From positions 1-32,748 of the forward strand of contig JASAMV010002031.1 of NCBI GenBank assembly GCA_030248065.1: a stretch of DNA of 32,748 nucleotides, read 5' to 3'. This stretch comes from Rhynchonema sp. JSB1_4 (lineage: Eukaryota > Nematoda > Chromadorea > Monhysterida > Xyalidae). Positions within the stretch are counted from its first letter, which is position 1, and each line of letters begins with the position of its first letter. This document shows positions 28,801 through 32,748 of the stretch, piece after piece. Both the position numbers and the translations under genes were made by a program. Under the pieces are notes generated by a model. It did not search any database, was not told where the DNA came from, and worked only from the letters and a program-made list of their open reading frames with translations.

Positions 28801-31800
28801 CACGGCGCAAGAACGAGCTGTAGCCTGAAGCGAACCTTCAGAACAACATAGTATTTCCATTTTCTTGCAAGGCAAAGGAAATAGACGACTCCACGTTATA
28901 ACTCAACTCAGTTTGGGGTGGAGATTTCAGAAAACCAATGAAAGAGATTAAGTATATGCGTTCTTGTTAATCAAGCGTGTACCCAGCAGCAATAGTGGAA
29001 TGTTTCATTGACATGCTGGCAACGCACTCGTACAAGGCTAACAGCGAGCACGTGAAACTTTGTTGTTGTTAGATACCACCGGCCAACTTTTTAACACGTT
29101 TTTTTGCCGGCAGCGTAATTGAGTCGAAATTGTAATCTCGACCTCAACTAGGAGTTCAGTTATAACGCGCAGTCGTTTGTCTCCTTGGACGAAGAAAAAC
29201 AGGAAACACTATAGATGCTGGGTAATGAATGTTTTTGACTTTTTATTGATCAAATTTTAGGCCACTGTCAGTTCAGAAAGCTACTTGAACAACATCGGAC
29301 ATTTAGGAAGAAGCGATTTCATATATGATAATCGCCAAACATTTTCGCTCCCAAATTTGATTTGACACATTGATTCCGCACTGAAATCTGCCAAAACTCA
29401 ATTTTTTTTCAATCAAACCCCAGAAATATCCCAGTAAAATCCGTTCTAACTCAGCCACATGACGTCTTGTTCTCGAGTGTTCAGCTCTGTACGACTGTGC
29501 GATACAATAAACATCGCCCAATGATGGTATGACCGTTTCGAGGTACAATTGTGACGATTGTGTCAGGTAGGCCTGCAGATTGTTTCCAATTTTTTTGTGA
29601 TTGCGGGGATCAACTTCGGCGCAATCGAGTGAAGCATAAAGGGACTGTAATTAGGAGTTGGTTGGGAAACATAAGCCGACAAACCAGCCAGAAAATTGCG
29701 AACGTTGCTCAATTTCGCGAAAGTGATCGGACAATTATGCTAAATCCATTAAATCAATAGCATTGAAATGGTGTTGCTGTGAACACTTTTCATCTGATTC
29801 AACAAAAGAATTCGGAAAAAATGGCAAAAAGTTAAACACAAAATAAACATACTTCTTCGCCGAAATAGTCGAATTTGAATAGCGTCGATCCGCCCTCGAC
29901 CTGCGTCTGTACCATCGTTGGCGGAGTCACTTCGAAATACCCGTGCTCGCAATAGTGATCGCTGGATATTGGTATTTTAGCAATATTAAAGAAACACAAA
30001 ATTTTAAAAAATAAAAACTATTGCACAATTCCGGTGAAAAAGCGCTCACCGGAATGCCTTCAGGGCGACGCTGCGCAGCTTCAGAATTTTTGACGCCTGG
30101 AAAAAAGTAAAATAACATAAATGTTCTGTTTGGCGTAGAAAACAGATCCTTGATTAGAACCAGAGGAAGGAAGGCAAACTACGCCAACACAGCCATGAAA
30201 AAAAAACAAAAAAGAAAAACACGCCCTAGAGAACCTTCATTTCATTTCAAAACAAACAGCCCGCCAAGGTTTTTTTCCTTCAAAAATAAAACCAGGTGCC
30301 ATGGGCACCAAAATCGACAATTTTAGGTGCCAAAGCGCCATTCTGCACCTAGGGGGCCAAACCGTGAAAAACGTCAAAACTTTAGGTGCCAGAATACAAT
30401 TTTTAGATGGTACCTAAATTTGTACAAAAAATAACACTGCCCCTTACATGTTCGCCTCGGTGTACCAAATGCCGCTGATCAAGCATTACATCGACTCCAG
30501 CTTCCTGAGAAGAAATAATATTCACATTTTAGTTTGACTATAAAATTTAAAAAAACACAAAAAATGAACACAAATCAGAATGTAAAAGGGTCAAACCTCG
30601 TTCAAAACATGGTCAATTCCACCAGCCGGCGCCGCGGCGACCATTTCCCAATAATCGCAGTGCAGTTCGTGACCGCCCGGTGCCTGGAATATATACACAC
30701 ATTCTACAGACAATCTTAGTGCTAGCAATGGCATACTAACGAACCCGCGTCAAATTATGACAGTTGCGTCTCAGAGCAGCACTTATTTTCTCCACTGAGT
30801 GCAAGATTTATGAAAAGTTTGTCAGAAACATCGGTTTTCCGATTTTTTTTCCGCGCAACGTGCATATTGAACAGAATCGTACACAGGTGGGGCGGTATTA
30901 TGCAAGAACCTATACTTACTGAGTGCAGTTTTTCGGGGTTAGACTTTTTGACTGCGAAAATTTTATGTGGAGTGATGAAATGAAATAAAATCATGAAATT
31001 TTGGCAGTGAAAAATTATAGTCCAGTTCTTTGGACTTTGACTCCACAACGGAACAGAAACCGCCAGCCCCTCTGACCTGAGAGACGAAATGTTTTGAAAC
31101 GGTCATTAGGGCTTCGACATAAACGTTCCGCTTTGTTTGGAACACTTTGACCAGCTCAGTGACACAAAAAATAAATTAAATACAAATAAATAAAACAAAA
31201 AAACGCACGCACATCTTTTCCCTCCGGCACTGCCTTGAGGATGCCGTAGAGATCAACGGTAGCTTCCGTGCCCAGCATCACTGCGTCATACGTTTGGCAC
31301 TAAAACCCCCGTTTTTGCAATTTTTTGTTTTTTTTTCAAGTTCCTTCAAATCACATACCAGTGTATCGGTGAGCACACACTGCAGATAACCGGTGCCATC
31401 GCGCAGCACGATGAACATCAGCGCACGACCTGGCAAGAAAATACGATCAAAATGATGATGAAAATAAACTATTTTTTCTTCATATATTTTTTTTAATTTT
31501 TGCAAAACGACCAAACAGATCAACCTTGTCGTCTCAGCCGGTGCACCCATCCCGACACTTTCACCCGCGAGTCTCTGTGGGTGTCCAAATGTCGTATCAA
31601 CGACTTGGTGGCTTCCGGAAGAGACGGATCTTGTGATATTTTGATGGAACGCGCTTCTTCGAGGTTGGCCTCGCGCTTTTGTTGATCGACTTGCTGTGAA
31701 ATAATGAGCGCTTTGATCAGAATGCTGGCCGGAAAGCTAGTTTTGATGCAGGCAGTTTGGCGAAATTTCACAGATTTCGCCGCCATTCGAACAACGGGCG

Positions 31801-32595
31801 AAGAAACACAAAAGGATGCGAGAGAATGATAGAATCGCATTTGAAACTGGAAAAACCAAAATTAAATTCAAATTATTTCCAGAAATAATTTGACAGAAAA
31901 CATTTCCCAGATCCTATCTACGCCTAGGTTTCGCAGGGTATTCGAGACCATCGGCGTGACATTTGTGCCCTGCTCGTACAAAAGGAGTGTATAGCAGTGT
32001 TTTATTTAGCAATTTTTATAATAATAGAGTAGTCTAAAGCTGCATATATAGTTTCGGATCCTTTCAGGAGACTATATATGTCACAATGCATCCGGGTCCT
32101 CATCAGTCATGAGATGCATTGCGCCCTCCCTATTCTAGTAGAAGCGTGAAATTTGAAAAGAAAATTTTTTTTTGGAAAAGGAAAGAGGAAAAGGAAGGAA
32201 AAGACAGAAAGACCGCGTGTCGGCGTTTGTTGTTGGTTGACATCAACGTCACAACACAGGGTATGGTCAAAAATGTTCACTCATTTGAATATTATTTTTA
32301 CAACTCGAAAATTATTTCTCATTGGCCCGAGTTTTAGATAACGTTCTCAGTTTCTCGGCAGCCATCGAAATAAGTTCAGCAAAACAATTTTTTGTGTTTC
32401 GGCGTTAGGTTGTCGATCGCGACACGAAATAAAGCGCCTTTTCGCACAAGATCCAGAACGCGACCGACCAAAAGCGATGCGACTGTCAAAGAATGATCTC
32501 ACCTCTTTATCCGACCGTTGTTGTTCCTTCCTCAGTTTCTGATGATAGAGCTTCTTCATTTTCTTCCACTGTGCTTGCGACAAAGGCTCCCATTT
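25868..32595 (-). CDS. NARS1: Asparaginyl-tRNA synthetase, cytoplasmic type (N-terminus beyond window)
   Basis: Class II synthetase that charges tRNA-Asn with asparagine in the cytosol. Exons in phase on the minus strand: 32595-32503, 31693-31525, 31429-31359, 31299-31213, 30683-30597, 30504-30448, 30096-30050, 29961-29853, 29572-29451, 28680-28545, 27204-27091, 26948-26901, 26833-26713, 26416-26322 and 25999-25868 (TAG). They give 495 residues; animal cytosolic enzymes are about 550, so roughly 55 N-terminal residues lie past the right edge. Numbered from the first visible residue: a Lys/Glu-rich, coiled N-terminal stretch (1-60); the OB-fold anticodon-binding domain ([10 protein letters not shown] at 78-87, [12 protein letters not shown] around 96-107); motif 1 region GYFEVTPPT with the VQTQVEGG block; motif 2 [12 protein letters not shown] (about 267-278); [34 protein letters not shown]; motif 3 [13 protein letters not shown] (about 461-473); and the end [11 protein letters not shown]. 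All catalytic motifs are present and no frame is broken. The gene should be functional and essential. Confidence 0.96.
26496..26693. mobile_element. hAT-type miniature element, 198 bp, in AsnRS intron 13
   Basis: It is flanked by the exact 8-bp duplication CTTTCAAA (26488-26495 and 26694-26701), with ends CAGGGATCGG and, from the other side, TGGGGATCGG. The interior is almost wholly iterated GATACCCGATA- or TGGGTGCCGATA-type words. It fills two thirds of a 296-bp intron and ends 11 nt from the 5' splice site of exon 13 (exon edge 26713). The exon is intact, so splicing evidently tolerates it. Confidence 0.9.
27767..28241. mobile_element. hAT-type miniature element, 475 bp, in AsnRS intron 10
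   Basis: It is flanked by the exact 8-bp duplication CTCAATAC (27759-27766 and 28242-28249), with identical ends TAGGGTTAGAG read inward from each side. The word CCCGACACCCGACA is iterated many times near both ends (27787-27930 and 28138-28230). An AT-rich, non-iterated centre follows (27935-28135) and includes TTAGTGCCATTTTTTGGCTC. It lies in the largest intron of the gene (1340 bp). Confidence 0.92.
28338..28470. repeat. GGTGCC-word repeat, AsnRS intron 10
   Basis: Iterated TTTTAGGCGCC-, TTTTGGGTGCC- and CAGGTGCC-type words with GCGC(C/T) spacers resemble 30291-30415. The architecture recalls the hAT-type elements nearby, but no terminal repeats or target duplication could be set. Confidence 0.3.
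30291..30415. repeat. GGTGCC-word repeat, AsnRS intron 6
   Basis: About five copies of GGTGCC or GGCACC-type words, mostly preceded by TTTTA (for example TTTTAGGTGCCAAAGCGCC near 30321), occur in the intron between the exons at 30448-30504 and 30050-30096. Similar words occur at 28338-28470. It may be a diverged member of the word-cluster elements. No ends or duplications were found. Confidence 0.3.
32043..32121. repeat. Two adjacent hairpins in AsnRS intron 1
   Basis: CATATATAGT (32043-32052) pairs with ACTATATATG (32071-32080). Immediately after, CAATGCATC (32084-32092) pairs perfectly with GATGCATTG (32113-32121), whose loop contains a smaller palindrome, CTCAT/ATGAG. On the minus strand, which is the transcribed strand of the surrounding gene, the segment contains CTGATGAG (32106-32099) and CGAAAC (32056-32051), the conserved words of hammerhead ribozymes. 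The helix order is not the canonical one, so no ribozyme is called. Confidence 0.5.
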
Positions 32596-32748
32596 CTGAA
32601 GCGAAAAAAAAACTGTTCAAAAACGCTTTAACATCAGGATCAGCCAGCAGACCGGGCAAATAGACGTGAAAAACTAAGTGGGGCCACTGCAGCAGTCGGG
32701 GGATTCAACCCACGAACAATTCCCGGTCCGAAAGACCAAAACGACATC

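Noticed and set aside
30291..30430. Seventh or eighth hAT element with a CAGGTGCC start
   Set aside because: No matching right end and no 8-bp duplication could be found; recorded only as a low-confidence word repeat.

Overview
This is eukaryotic, almost certainly animal, genomic DNA. Coding sequence is split into short exons by AG-ending introns of 59-1340 bp, and the two genes that can be read in full are metazoan-type proteins. The short introns, small gene spacing and 3' splice sites ending in forms such as TTTCAG suit an invertebrate with a fairly compact genome. I cannot name the phylum. I see no bacterial operon structure, no CRISPR array and no tRNA or rRNA gene.

Layout. (1) 1-2220: no convincing gene, but two small inverted-repeat structures. 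(2) 2221-10377: an 8.2-kb inverted duplication. Two diverged unique arms of about 1.37 kb (2221-3587 and 9015-10377) face each other across two inverted arrays of one 79-bp satellite. Orientation switches near 6546, and the centre is degraded and full of C/A-rich filler. (3) 10378-16206: gene-poor; a C-type-lectin-like fragment (minus strand, about 12570-12789) lies beside a complete decayed hAT transposon (12798-13946), which itself carries a nested palindromic MITE (13412-13761). (4) 16207-21952, minus strand: a ten-exon gene for a cysteine/serine-rich nuclear protein (CSRNP/AXUD1 family), about 618 aa. (5) 21953-25867: intergenic, with two short hAT-type elements. (6) 25868 to the right edge, minus strand: cytoplasmic-type asparaginyl-tRNA synthetase in 15 visible exons (495 codons), with the N-terminus outside the window.

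The two host genes lie in tandem on the minus strand, with no sign of functional linkage. What unites the right-hand 20 kb is mobile DNA. Six insertions (45, 198, 327, 475, 485 and 1149 bp), and tentatively a seventh, each have short hAT-like termini (CAGTG, CAGGG or TAGGG type) and an exact 8-bp target-site duplication. All six carry iterated copies of a short GC-rich word inside their ends. Three of the six sit inside introns of the two genes, one only 11 nt from a 5' splice site. The largest element still encodes a recognisable hAT C-terminal dimerisation domain.

The best candidates for something undescribed are the satellite-cored inverted duplication, whose 79-bp unit is stop-free in all three frames of one strand, and the group of miniature hAT elements built from subterminal word clusters.
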